Source of the DNA: Rhizobium sp. C4
Lineage (GTDB): Bacteria > Pseudomonadota > Alphaproteobacteria > Rhizobiales > Rhizobiaceae
DNA: 64,000 nt
NCBI RefSeq assembly: GCF_021026315.1
Contig: NZ_JAJNCX010000011.1
Span: forward strand, 135,257 to 199,256
Direction of reading: 5' to 3'
Part shown: piece after piece, positions 1-7,331 of the stretch
Position numbering within the stretch: the stretch's first letter is position 1
Layout: every line of letters begins with the position of its first letter
Made by a program: the position numbers and the translations under genes
The notes under the pieces: model-generated
Databases searched by the model: none
The model's input: the letters and a program-made list of their open reading frames with translations, nothing else
What the model was told of the DNA's origin: nothing

Positions 1-120
1 CAAGTATCCCAAGGCGGCAAAGCAGAGCTCTCCCTCAACTACAAGAAGCTGACGACCGAGGAAATCGACGAGAACGGTCACCCCTTCAAAGGCTCCTACA
101 ATCTGGCTCCCCTTAAATGA
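1..120 (+). CDS. C-terminal end of an unidentified protein (partial)
   Basis: The frame is open from the first base to a TGA at 118-120 and encodes the last 39 residues of a protein whose start lies outside the window. The tail is hydrophilic (ELSLNYKKLTTEE, then ENGHPF) and ends in NLAPLK. The stop overlaps the next start codon as ATGA, so the two genes are probably translationally coupled and in one operon. I do not recognise the family. A beta-rich periplasmic component of a conjugation (VirB8/TrbF-like) or other secretion system is possible from the context but cannot be shown with so short a piece. Confidence 0.6.
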   Translation, partial: QVSQGGKAELSLNYKKLTTEEIDENGHPFKGSYNLAPLK

Positions 121-785
121 CCTCCCTGAAATTCAAAACCCGACATTTCATCGCCCCGCGACGAAAAGACTTGGCCGCCAACCTTGGCCTGTCCCTGGCG
201 TTCGTCGCAATGACGGCCTTCGCTGGGGAATCGGCCGTTGCGATGATCAATGCGGGCATGGCGGCAGAATGTGCTGAATATGCTTCCAATGTCTCGAGCA
301 GCGAGGGGAATTTCGGGTCGACTTCGCCTGTGGTCAATGGGACGACCTGCTATGGTGCTTTCCAGTTCTGCGATAGCGGAACTTTGCAAGCATACTGGAG
401 CGGCAGCCCTTCCGAGTTCCTGGCAAGCCCCTCCGCCCAGATCAACGCTTGGGTCAAATTGCAGAAGAATGAATGGGCTTCGGCGCAACGGCTCGGGATG
501 TCCGGTCTGGTCGGGCAGCAGGTTTGTTATCTCGGGACCTGCGCAACGATCACACAATCCTCAGTACTCAAGGCCTGTCAATTCGGGTGCCAAGGAACAC
601 GGTCCAAACTCTATCAGCTCATGAAGTCGGGTCTTGATTGCAACGCACCTGGCACCACCGATGGCGCAGGCACGAGTGTCTGCAAATACCTTGTCTCTGG
701 CGCGGGGTACAATGTCGGCTGCATCACCAACAGTAATGACGGGATCGATTGTTCGCCGGTCAGCGCTGCAGCGCGTCCAGAGTAG
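117..785 (+). CDS. Secreted cysteine-rich lysozyme-like protein
   Basis: This 222-residue protein has an N-terminal region with basic residues followed by a hydrophobic stretch (about residues 19-42), consistent with a signal peptide. The mature part contains SSSEGNF and then CYGAFQFC about 20 residues later. That spacing of a glutamate and a G-A-F-Q-F strand resembles the active-site region of lysozyme-fold peptidoglycan hydrolases and lytic transglycosylases. About eleven cysteines, many in C-x(2-4)-C pairs, point to disulfides in the periplasm. It starts inside the stop of the preceding gene (ATGA) and ends 3 bases before the next start. A role in opening the wall for a secretion or conjugation machine fits the family and the operon but is inferred; a lysozyme-like toxin is the alternative. 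Confidence 0.5.
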   Translation: MTSLKFKTRHFIAPRRKDLAANLGLSLAFVAMTAFAGESAVAMINAGMAAECAEYASNVSSSEGNFGSTSPVVNGTTCYGAFQFCDSGTLQAYWSGSPSEFLASPSAQINAWVKLQKNEWASAQRLGMSGLVGQQVCYLGTCATITQSSVLKACQFGCQGTRSKLYQLMKSGLDCNAPGTTDGAGTSVCKYLVSGAGYNVGCITNSNDGIDCSPVSAAARPE

Positions 786-788
786 ACC

Positions 789-1352
789 ATGACAGGCAGT
801 TGCAAGTCTTTACGCAAGATGGCGGTGATGGCTGCGTTGGCTGGATCTGTTTTGCTGATCCCTTCGGAGCAGGTTCTGGCAGACGAAGCATTCCGTATTC
901 CGCGCGAACACGTTCAATTCCTGACCGGCGACAGCTGGCGCGACGGGCAAAAGACGATGCGACTTTATGGGATACAGTCCTGTCTGCGGGGGAAGGTCTA
1001 CAGCGATCATCTTGGCCGCAAGCAGGATTGTGGAGTGGTTTCGGCCGCGGTCCTGGCTGCAATTGTTCACGACACCAATCCCGTTTGCCGCCCGGTTGCA
1101 TCCGTTCTCGACCGGTCAGAGGACACAAAATCCACCGTCATCGTCGTCTGCACGTTACGTCTGGGAGATCGAGAACTCGATCTCGGCTCGCTGTTGATCA
1201 CGCAAGGCTTCGCCTTTGCCGCCTTGGCAAATGGCGGGAAACCTGTCTACATGCCGTATCGCATTCAGGAAATGATTGCGCGGCAGGCCAAGATGGGTCT
1301 TTGGGCATTCGATGAGGTGCCTCTTCCGTCGAAGGATCTGCTCGCCCAATAA
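789..1352 (+). CDS. Exported SNase-like (thermonuclease-fold) protein, catalytic residues degenerate
   Basis: The protein has 187 residues with a clear signal peptide (hydrophobic core at residues 11-28, then a VLADEAF cleavage region). The following segment, MRLYGIQSC, then CGVVSAAVLAAI, and later LLITQGFAFA, follows the order of staphylococcal-nuclease-like domains (RL-GIDAPE, QxCG, then the basic and aromatic helix). The usual Asp and Glu of GIDAPE are replaced by Gln-Ser-Cys, so the classic Ca2+/catalytic site appears lost. It lies 3 bases after the lysozyme-like gene and 21 bases before the winged-helix gene, so it is part of the same operon. It is probably a periplasmic accessory or binding protein rather than an active nuclease. 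Confidence 0.5.
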   Translation: MTGSCKSLRKMAVMAALAGSVLLIPSEQVLADEAFRIPREHVQFLTGDSWRDGQKTMRLYGIQSCLRGKVYSDHLGRKQDCGVVSAAVLAAIVHDTNPVCRPVASVLDRSEDTKSTVIVVCTLRLGDRELDLGSLLITQGFAFAALANGGKPVYMPYRIQEMIARQAKMGLWAFDEVPLPSKDLLAQ

Positions 1353-1373
1353 GAGCAGAAACCTTCGAAGGAC

Positions 1374-1745
1374 ATGACGCAAACGCAGTTTCGGGATCTC
1401 GATAAGTTGCTGCGCCTGATCGCCGTTTCGCTCTTTCCGGACGAAACGGCCTCTACGCGCCTGAGACAAATTGCCTTCCTGAACCTCATCGATCTGGAGC
1501 ACCGGCAGGGTGCAAAGCCGACAGCCCGCTCGATGTCCAGATTATTCAGCGCTCCACCGTCCCAAATGGACAGCTTGGCTATCTCGCTGGAGGCTAAAGG
1601 CGTGATCGAGCGCGTCCAGACGCCAGCGCTCACGAAGGGGAAGCCGGGAAAGGTGCTCTACATACGTGAGGACGCTATCGAAGCCCTCGCTGCGCAGTAC
1701 TTCAAAATCACTGGCAACAGTTTGGATATACCCGCTGCGTTATAG
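1374..1745 (+). CDS. Small winged-helix (MarR-like) protein
   Basis: This 123-residue protein starts with an ATG preceded by GAAGGA at a good distance. The middle part (PTARSMSRLFSAPPSQMDSL, then a helix ending KGVIERV) looks like the helix-turn-helix and wing of MarR/PadR-type regulators: a recognition helix followed by two beta strands carrying T-KGKPGKVLYI. No other domain is visible. It is the last gene of the plus-strand operon that enters the window from the left, so it could regulate that operon. Its last six bases overlap the end of a convergent minus-strand frame. The function is inferred from the fold pattern only. Confidence 0.5.
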   Translation: MTQTQFRDLDKLLRLIAVSLFPDETASTRLRQIAFLNLIDLEHRQGAKPTARSMSRLFSAPPSQMDSLAISLEAKGVIERVQTPALTKGKPGKVLYIREDAIEALAAQYFKITGNSLDIPAAL

Positions 1746-1961
1746 AAGCTGGATCAACCTCAAGAACTCCTGCGCAGACGCGTCGTCGAGAAGATTATTC
1801 AATTCACCGAACGCGCTTAGATCGATCGGCTGCCCGTTGGCTCTTTGGAAGAGGAGCAAGCTATAGTAGCGTTCCAGTTGGGGAGATGATCTGGCTAAGA
1901 CCAGAGCTTCCAGTGCGGACAACACGGCTTGTTCCGTCAAGTCTCTATTTGCCGCCTTCAT
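1740..1961 (-). CDS. Short hypothetical protein, possibly the remains of a longer gene
   Basis: From an ATG at 1961 the minus strand encodes 73 residues, rich in leucine and alanine and predicted helical (LTEQAVLSALEALVLAR, then a C-terminal EFLRLIQLL). The frame remains open upstream to about 2105 with a TTG, but that extension looks less protein-like. No good ribosome binding site precedes the ATG. The gene converges on, and overlaps by six bases, the winged-helix gene. I do not recognise it; the amphipathic pattern argues for a real or recently real protein. Confidence 0.3.
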   Translation of the reverse strand: MKAANRDLTEQAVLSALEALVLARSSPQLERYYSLLLFQRANGQPIDLSAFGELNNLLDDASAQEFLRLIQLL

Positions 1962-2105
1962 CGACGCAGCTACTCGCCTGTTATTCAAGAATAAGTTTCC
2001 GTCTCCGTTGGAGACCAATCGGCCTTGGTGGTGGAGACTGAACCCAGAAATTGAAAATGTTCTGCCCGGGCGGGCTCGCAACCTTTGAGAGTTGTTGCGA
2101 TGCAA

Positions 2106-2670
2106 TAAGTCACTAATTGTGATATGTCAAATACGCGGTGAAATATTTCTACGTCTGCAATTCTGGGATGAGGACCGCCAAAATCGAATTCGCTGCTTCG
2201 GCTCAAATCTTGATCAAATCGGGGTAATTCCAGTGGCTGTTATCACATCAGATTCGGCCGGAGACAGGCTTGCATTTTCCTGGCGCTGCGGTGTTCAGCG
2301 CAGTCTTTTCGAACGGCCTCCGCAGATGGAATTCTAAAAATTCGATCTAGAAGAGTCAAAGTAGTCAAATTAAATCAATAATTTAGAAGAAATTTGATAA
2401 TGTAATTTATGGAACTGCGGCATCGGCGGTCGAAAATGAGACGCGCCTTCATCCGCCCCTCTGGGATGAGCGGTAGCCGTAGAAGATACACCACGTCCTG
2501 GTGCAAGATCGGGATTGGGCCCAGCGCACTCACCGAAGTTATTGCAAAAACCCGCGTGAGGGCTGCGGACGCCCGAAATCCGTTCGTTGCCAAGCCTCGA
2601 CGGGAGCAATCAAATAAGCCAACCCAACAAAGACCAAACTCCGCACATTCGCTGATTGCTGCACCAACGC
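2106..2670. other. Gene-poor, probably decayed stretch
   Basis: No convincing coding frame was found on either strand. There is a local AT-rich patch around 2333-2408, and the frames beyond it are short with unlikely composition. It lies between the end of the left-hand operon and a recognisable gene fragment, so it looks like accumulated debris. Confidence 0.4.
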
Positions 2671-2741
2671 GACGGAGGTAGCCACCGGGTGCCCCATCAA
2701 AAGCTTGCGCACCGGGATTTTCGTAGTCTTACCCGCAAGCG
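2671..2741 (-). pseudogene. Fragment of an acetoacetyl-CoA synthetase gene (C-terminal part)
   Basis: Read on the minus strand, these 71 bases encode a peptide containing IPVRKLLMGHP followed by ATSV. That is nearly the same as the C-terminal region of the complete acetoacetyl-CoA synthetase-like gene at 47754-49772. By direct comparison with 47850-47920, about 61 of 71 bases agree. Similarity stops abruptly on both sides, so only a scrap of a second copy remains. The mismatches show that it derives from a diverged homologue and not from a recent duplication. Confidence 0.75.
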
Positions 2742-2773
2742 GCTCAGTTCTGCCTGGACCCGGATAAGTTTGC

Positions 2774-2817
2774 GAACGAACGTTCTTTTATTCTTGCTTT
2801 CATGAACGAACGTTCGT
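2774..2817. promoter_or_regulatory. Pair of identical operator-like sites before the SDR gene
   Basis: GAACGAACGTTC occurs at 2774-2785 and again at 2804-2815, 30 bases apart (about three helical turns). The second copy extends into the perfect palindrome ACGAACGTTCGT at 2806-2817. Such paired palindromes are typical TetR/AcrR-family operators. The only downstream gene is the SDR at 3023. No TetR gene lies next to it, so the cognate regulator must be elsewhere. Confidence 0.5.
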
Positions 2818-3022
2818 AAATAAAGAGCGCATCGAACGGTGACGGCGAAATGATACCTGTCCAGACACAGAGACCCGCCTCGTCGATCATTCGTCGCCGC
2901 TCGATCAACGCCCGGAGGAGTCAGTAGAAAATCATCATTTTCGAATGGAGTTTCATCCGGGTAGGGCGTCGCAACCAGGCGCGCAGATTATTGAACCCAG
3001 CAACAGTGGGAGGAGTGAAAAC

Positions 3023-3850
3023 ATGAGTGGCAATGGCGAATTGTATGGGAAGGTGGCAATCGTTACCGGCGCAGGCATCTCCGGCAATATCGGCTACGAA
3101 ACAGCCGAAGTCTTGGCCAGAGAGGGTGCCCGGGTTGTCCTCACCGACATGGCGGAAGACGTTCTCGCCGAGGCGACTCGAACGTTGAGTCAGAAGGGCT
3201 ATGACGCTGCTTCATATGTCGCCGACGTGTCGGATGAAGACGCTGTGAAAGCCCTGGTCCAATTCACGGTGAAGAAGTACGGTCGGCTCGATGTCCTTGA
3301 CAACAACGCGGCCCGCACCTCTGCCGAACGTGACTTGATGGTCGGCGACATGGATGTCGACTGGTGGGATACCACCTTTGCTGTGAACACGCGCGGAACA
3401 ATGCTCATGTGCAAGCACGCCATCCCCGCAATGATCAAGGGAGGCGGCGGATCGATTATCAATATCAGTTCCGGCACTGCAGTCGGAGGTAGTTTCTTCG
3501 CGACCGCGTATGCCAGTTCAAAAGGCGCGGTCGAAACACTCACGCGTTATATCGCCACCCAATACGGCCCGCAGAAAATCCGCTGCAATGCCATCGCTCC
3601 CGGCCCAATCATGACGTCCTCGTTGAAACGCGGACTGTCGGATGATCTGCAGGAGATCTACAGGCGGCACACAGTGATCGGCAGCTATGGCAAGCCTTCC
3701 GAGATCGGGGAAGTCGTCTCGTTCCTCGCTTCGGAAAGAGCGAGCTTCGTTACCGGGCAGATCATCCAGGTCGATGGCGGAATTAGCGTACACCAGACGA
3801 CGTCGGTGGAGATTTCCCAGTTGATGAGCCACGCCGCAGCGCATCAATAG
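3023..3850 (+). CDS. Short-chain dehydrogenase/reductase
   Basis: This classical SDR of 275 residues is an NAD(P)-dependent oxidoreductase of the cytoplasm. The cofactor motif near the N-terminus is TGAGISGNIG, a variant of TGxxxGIG with an inserted serine/asparagine. NNAA follows around residue 90, the catalytic Ser lies in INISSGT, and YASSK supplies Tyr and Lys. The end QIIQVDGG is the usual SDR C-terminus. I chose the ATG at 3023 because GGGAGGAG lies just upstream; the longer frame from 2945 has an atypical leader. It is a single-gene unit with operator-like palindromes 200 bases upstream and a terminator behind it. The substrate is unknown; it may serve the neighbouring ring-degradation cassette. 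Confidence 0.8.
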   Translation: MSGNGELYGKVAIVTGAGISGNIGYETAEVLAREGARVVLTDMAEDVLAEATRTLSQKGYDAASYVADVSDEDAVKALVQFTVKKYGRLDVLDNNAARTSAERDLMVGDMDVDWWDTTFAVNTRGTMLMCKHAIPAMIKGGGGSIINISSGTAVGGSFFATAYASSKGAVETLTRYIATQYGPQKIRCNAIAPGPIMTSSLKRGLSDDLQEIYRRHTVIGSYGKPSEIGEVVSFLASERASFVTGQIIQVDGGISVHQTTSVEISQLMSHAAAHQ

Positions 3851-3902
3851 TCGCGGCGTGCACGATCCGCAGCCAGATATGAACGGCATGAGAACAAAAG
3901 AT

Positions 3903-3940
3903 GATGACTCGATGAGGTGCACTCATCGGGTCATCGTTTT
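3903..3940 (+). terminator. Rho-independent terminator after the SDR gene
   Basis: A hairpin with arms GATGACTCGATGAG (3903-3916) and CTCATCGGGTCATC (3922-3935), one mismatch, and a 5-base loop is followed by GTTTT. It sits 50 bases after the SDR stop and before a convergent gene. Confidence 0.7.
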
Positions 3941-4001
3941 GACGCTTGGTTGATGAGCCGGCTTACGGCAAAGCTGGCCCTCCGGTGCCGCCTTCGCAAC
4001 C

Positions 4002-5024
4002 TCAATCGTTGGATCGTGGCCCCACGTCAAACTGGAAATAGGTCAAAGCTGTCTGGCAGTTGCTAGCCGAATACACGTCGATGTTGGAAATCTTGTCGAG
4101 CCATCGCGCGTTGATCTCGCTCTCGCACTGGGCGACCTGGCTGTCTGTCACCGCACGCGCAAGCGCATAGCCGTTGTCCTTCCCGTATTTTGCGATGGCC
4201 TGACCCACAACTGCTTTCGTGTCCGCGGCGCTCGCCCGCTTGGCGGTCTCGTAGACATCCTTGACGAATTTCTGCATCTGGATCACGTCATCACGGTTCG
4301 CAGGATTGCTGCGATGGCCGGTTACCAGCACGTCGAAATCATAGGCCAGGAGTTGATCGAAGACCTTGGAATACTCATCCATATTCTGGGTCAGATTAAA
4401 GCCGGAGAATGTCGTCTGGCCCGGCGTAATCGTATCAATTGCCATCAGAACTTTTTGATTGGGGAAGTAAATGAACAGGTCGCCGGCGGCAGAATGCCAG
4501 TGTCCGACCTTCAGTTCGACCGAGGCCGCGCCGGAATTCAGAGTCATCTTGCCTTGGAAAACCTTCGTTGGAACAGGTCGGTTGGGGTCCTTCTGCTCCT
4601 GCAGGAATTGAGCGACGCCCTCTTCCGCAACGATTTCAAGTTGCGGATTGCCGCGCAGAATTGTGCCGGCACCACCGATATGGTCAACGTGACCATGGGA
4701 ATAGACTAGGCTCACGATCGGCTGCTTCGTGACCTCCGATACCGCTGCCTGAAGATATTTCGTCAGGGATGGCGGTGCATCAAACAGAATGACACCTTGC
4801 TCTGTCGTCATGAACACCGACTGATAGCGGCCATCTGTGATCATAAAGACGGTCGGCTTCAGCTCCCGAACCACATATCCCTTCGCGGGATCAACCGGCC
4901 AGGCACGGGCCTTCACTTCCGGCGACACCGGAGCGAGATCCGGCAGCACGGTTTCATGGGCGCTGACCGCGACCGGAATGGCAACAAGCGCAAGCCAAGT
5001 TATTATCAGATGGAATACTCTCAT
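4002..5024 (-). CDS. Exported metallo-beta-lactamase-fold hydrolase
   Basis: From the ATG at 5024 (preceded by GGAGGAGGG) the product is 340 residues with a signal peptide (MRVFHLIITWLALVAIPVAVSA removed in part). The metal-binding signature YSHGHVDHIGGAG (HxHxDH) is present, followed by a histidine in KVGHWHSAAGD and a late VTGHRSN, which together match a dinuclear-zinc MBL site. The fold covers lactonases, quorum-quenching enzymes, alkylsulfatases and flavin-type enzymes; the C-terminal part carries no extra domain. It is transcribed divergently from the GntR regulator, with an operator-like CTAGAA-type site between them, so it belongs to the same regulon. A periplasmic lactone or ester hydrolase for the cassette A substrate is plausible but unproven. 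Confidence 0.75.
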   Translation of the reverse strand: MRVFHLIITWLALVAIPVAVSAHETVLPDLAPVSPEVKARAWPVDPAKGYVVRELKPTVFMITDGRYQSVFMTTEQGVILFDAPPSLTKYLQAAVSEVTKQPIVSLVYSHGHVDHIGGAGTILRGNPQLEIVAEEGVAQFLQEQKDPNRPVPTKVFQGKMTLNSGAASVELKVGHWHSAAGDLFIYFPNQKVLMAIDTITPGQTTFSGFNLTQNMDEYSKVFDQLLAYDFDVLVTGHRSNPANRDDVIQMQKFVKDVYETAKRASAADTKAVVGQAIAKYGKDNGYALARAVTDSQVAQCESEINARWLDKISNIDVYSASNCQTALTYFQFDVGPRSND

Positions 5025-5061
5025 GTGACCCTCCTCCAATTGGTCATTTATAAATACTAAC

Positions 5062-5073
5062 ATTTTAGAATAT
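5062..5073. promoter_or_regulatory. GntR-regulon operator, degenerate copy (MBL promoter)
   Basis: ATTTTAGAATAT differs at one base from the core found upstream of the other cassette A genes. It lies about 40 bases before the MBL-fold gene start. Confidence 0.45.
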
Positions 5074-5242
5074 GACAAGAGGCCTCTAGGGGTTTGTATT
5101 GTCCACGGCCGCTCCCGTTGAAGTGCCAAGATGGGAGAACAAGCGGTACCGCGGGTCGCATGGCAGGGATTGAAGTGGAAAAGCGTGTCAGGGATGCGCT
5201 AAGAAGAACGGCCTTGAATTGCAAATTAGGCACGATAAGAGT

Positions 5243-5255
5243 TATACTAGTGTTT
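5243..5255. promoter_or_regulatory. GntR-regulon operator upstream of the regulator itself
   Basis: TATACTAGTGTTT resembles the sites at 7194 and 21384 and lies 26 bases before the GntR start codon. This suggests autoregulation. Confidence 0.4.
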
Positions 5256-5280
5256 TAGAAGGCGAGCTGCGGGATAGGTA

Positions 5281-5964
5281 ATGCTGCGACGAGAAAAGAC
5301 GGGCCTGGGCGTTCAAGTATATCAGCACGTAAGGCAGATGCTTCTGGACGGAACGCTCCCCGTGGACAGCATGGTTCCAATCGACGCAATCGCGAGTGAT
5401 CTCGGCGTCAGCCGTCAGCCGGTCATGGATTCTGTGCGGCGACTTGCGCTTGAAGGCTTCATCAGCATCATTCCGCAGGTCGGCAGCTATCCTCGCCAGT
5501 ACAGTGTTCAGGAGATGGTCGACTTCTATCGGCTGTTCGCTGAGGCGGAATGTGTCTGCGTCGCGCTTGCCTGCGAGCGTGCCGAGCCCGCCCATATCAG
5601 GCAACTTAAATCCATTTCGTCAGAAATCGCCCAGCTGGTGAAGAAGCCCCCGAGCGGAAGCGAACTGGCGCGGGAGTATCGCAGGCTGAACCAGAGATTT
5701 CATTCTGAAATCCACAGCATGATCGGATCCGCCCCGCTTGCGGACTCCACCGAAATCATGGGCGACCTCGGCGACTTCATGGTTGCCACGGCGAAGGCAC
5801 CTATTTTCATGGAGCGTCTCAAGATCGCTCATAAGGAGCATCAGGAGTTGATCGCTGCGATCGAGTCCCGCGACGCGACGCGTGCCACCACAGTCATGAG
5901 GCAGCATGTTCTGGCGGTCGCCGAGCGAATCGCGAAGGTGGGCGGGCAGCAGCCCGTCAAATGA
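5281..5964 (+). CDS. GntR-family transcriptional regulator (FCD subfamily)
   Basis: This 227-residue regulator has an N-terminal winged helix (residues 9-75: LGVQVYQHVRQMLLDGTLP, then SDLGVSRQPVMDSVRRLAL). The all-helical C-terminal FCD domain (about 85-220) contains NQRFHSEIHS and a late KEHQELIAAI ... MRQHV, the usual histidine-rich ligand and metal site of this group. FCD regulators are mostly repressors released by an organic acid or a pathway intermediate. It sits at the edge of cassette A, divergent from the MBL-fold gene, and a copy of the CTAGAA-type operator precedes it. It is therefore the best candidate for the protein that binds the ten or more copies spread from 5 to 29 kb. A short non-coding gap and an IS element follow. 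Confidence 0.85.
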   Translation: MLRREKTGLGVQVYQHVRQMLLDGTLPVDSMVPIDAIASDLGVSRQPVMDSVRRLALEGFISIIPQVGSYPRQYSVQEMVDFYRLFAEAECVCVALACERAEPAHIRQLKSISSEIAQLVKKPPSGSELAREYRRLNQRFHSEIHSMIGSAPLADSTEIMGDLGDFMVATAKAPIFMERLKIAHKEHQELIAAIESRDATRATTVMRQHVLAVAERIAKVGGQQPVK

Positions 5965-6160
5965 TCAGGCCAAAACGAAACGGACCGGGACTACAGCGTT
6001 AGTCGGCGAAGCAAGCAAGCGACAGGAAATTACGCGAATTTTGCTGGCTCGCAAAACACCTTCGGGCGGGCTTAGAGGCTCGTTTCCGTCGGATGAGACG
6101 CTGAAAGGCATCATGTTCCGTGCCCTGATTGAACCGACGCCATCCGAGGATTCAGGGAGA

Positions 6161-6930
6161 CTAGGTCACGGACTCATAAGAACGAAGCCAAATCCGAATT
6201 GAAGCAAGCTGGACGGATGCGAGGAAATTGTCGTCGCGTTTGTCATAACGAGTTGCGATGGCTCGGAAGTGTTTGAGTTTGTTGAAGAACCTCTCTACCG
6301 CATTGCGCTGTTTGTAAAGCCACGGGCTGAAGACGGGAATATTGACCCTGTTGGGCATGGGGCGAATGCATCCCCATGCTCCACGGGATTTAAGGGTGTC
6401 ACGCAGAGCGTCGCTATCATAGGCTCGATCAGCAAGAAGAATGTTGCCGGGTTTGACGGTGTCGAACATAGTCGCCGCCGAGCGTCCATCATGCGCTTGG
6501 CCTGCTGTCAGCTTCAACATGATTGGACGCCCGTTGGCATCGACAAGGGCATGGATTTTGGTTGTCAGTCCGCCGCGCGAACGACCCATGCAACCGGATC
6601 GTTCCTCTTTTTTTGACCGTTGGCGGCGTGTTGATGCACGCGGAGCGACGAACTGTCGATCATTTGAATGTCGCCCTCGTAAGCTTCTGAAATTGCGGTG
6701 AGAATGCGAGCCCAGTGACCGGCGTGGCGCCACCGGTTGAAGCGATTGACGCAGGTCGTATACGGCCCATATCGCGCTGGAATATCGGCCCAGGGCGCAC
6801 CGGTCCGCAACCGCCAGAAGATTCCGTTCAATACGCGCCGGTCATCAACCCGCGCCTTGCCTCGCACCTTCGTGGGAAGAAGCGGCTCGATCACCGACCA
6901 TTCGAAATCCGTCAAATCAAAGCGCGCCAT
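6161..6930 (-). CDS. IS5-family (IS427-type) transposase made by -1 frameshift
   Basis: The first frame (6930 down to a stop at 6565) starts MARFDLTDFEW and holds the N-terminal domain (PLLP, GIFWRLRTGAPW) plus the QMIDSSSLRVH strand with its catalytic Asp. The second frame (about 6610 down to 6161) continues with RSRGGLTTKIHALVDANGRP, LLADRAYD and the final RNAVERFFNKLK with the catalytic Glu. A run of seven A on the coding strand (6608-6614) lies where the frames overlap and is the likely slippery site. The stop codon TAG at 6163-6161 is formed with the flanking TA of the target, not by the element itself. The element is probably functional, since both frames are otherwise intact. Confidence 0.8.
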
Positions 6931-7004
6931 CTCTGCCTCCAAATCAACAGAGGCAGTGAATCACAATCCTTTCAAATCAAAAACTAGTTTATGGGTATGT
7001 GACC
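6164..7004 (-). mobile_element. Insertion sequence, IS5 family (IS427-type), 841 bp
   Basis: The ends are imperfect inverted repeats beginning GGTCAC: left GGTCACGGACTCATAA and right, read inward, GGTCACATACCCATAA. Both ends are flanked by TA, consistent with a TA target duplication at 6162-6163 and 7005-7006. Two overlapping frames encode the transposase. The element looks intact and separates the GntR regulator from the P450 gene without cutting a recognisable gene. Confidence 0.85.
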
Positions 7005-7179
7005 TAACGTGCGTGCGTCTGCGCGCGCAAAACACATAACCCCATCGCAAAATCCAGACCCGCCATGGGAGTTTAGACGAGCTCGCATCCTTGAGCTCTC
7101 AGTGGCTGGTCCGCACAAAATTTCTCCCCAAGCTCGGATCGCATGACGAAAGGCCTGGATGTGAACCAGCTCTAAAACG

Positions 7180-7208
7180 TTGACCGAACAAAAATACTAG
7201 AATATATA
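7180..7208 (+). promoter_or_regulatory. Promoter with GntR-regulon operator before the P450 gene
   Basis: TTGACC (7180-7185) and TATATA (7203-7208) are 17 bases apart. The operator core ATACTAGAATAT (7194-7205) fills the end of the spacer and overlaps the -10 box. The start codon of the P450 is 124 bases downstream. Apart from this site, nothing coding was found between the IS element and 7332. Confidence 0.65.
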
Positions 7209-7331
7209 CGAGACGCAAGCGTCGCGGTTCCTCGGTATGAGCCGTGGACAACCGGGCTAATATGCCGCTCTTTCAGATCGGAGAACTCGGTCAACAGAAG
7301 GCGGCAGAGCCAAGTCTTTCGGGAGGTAGAC

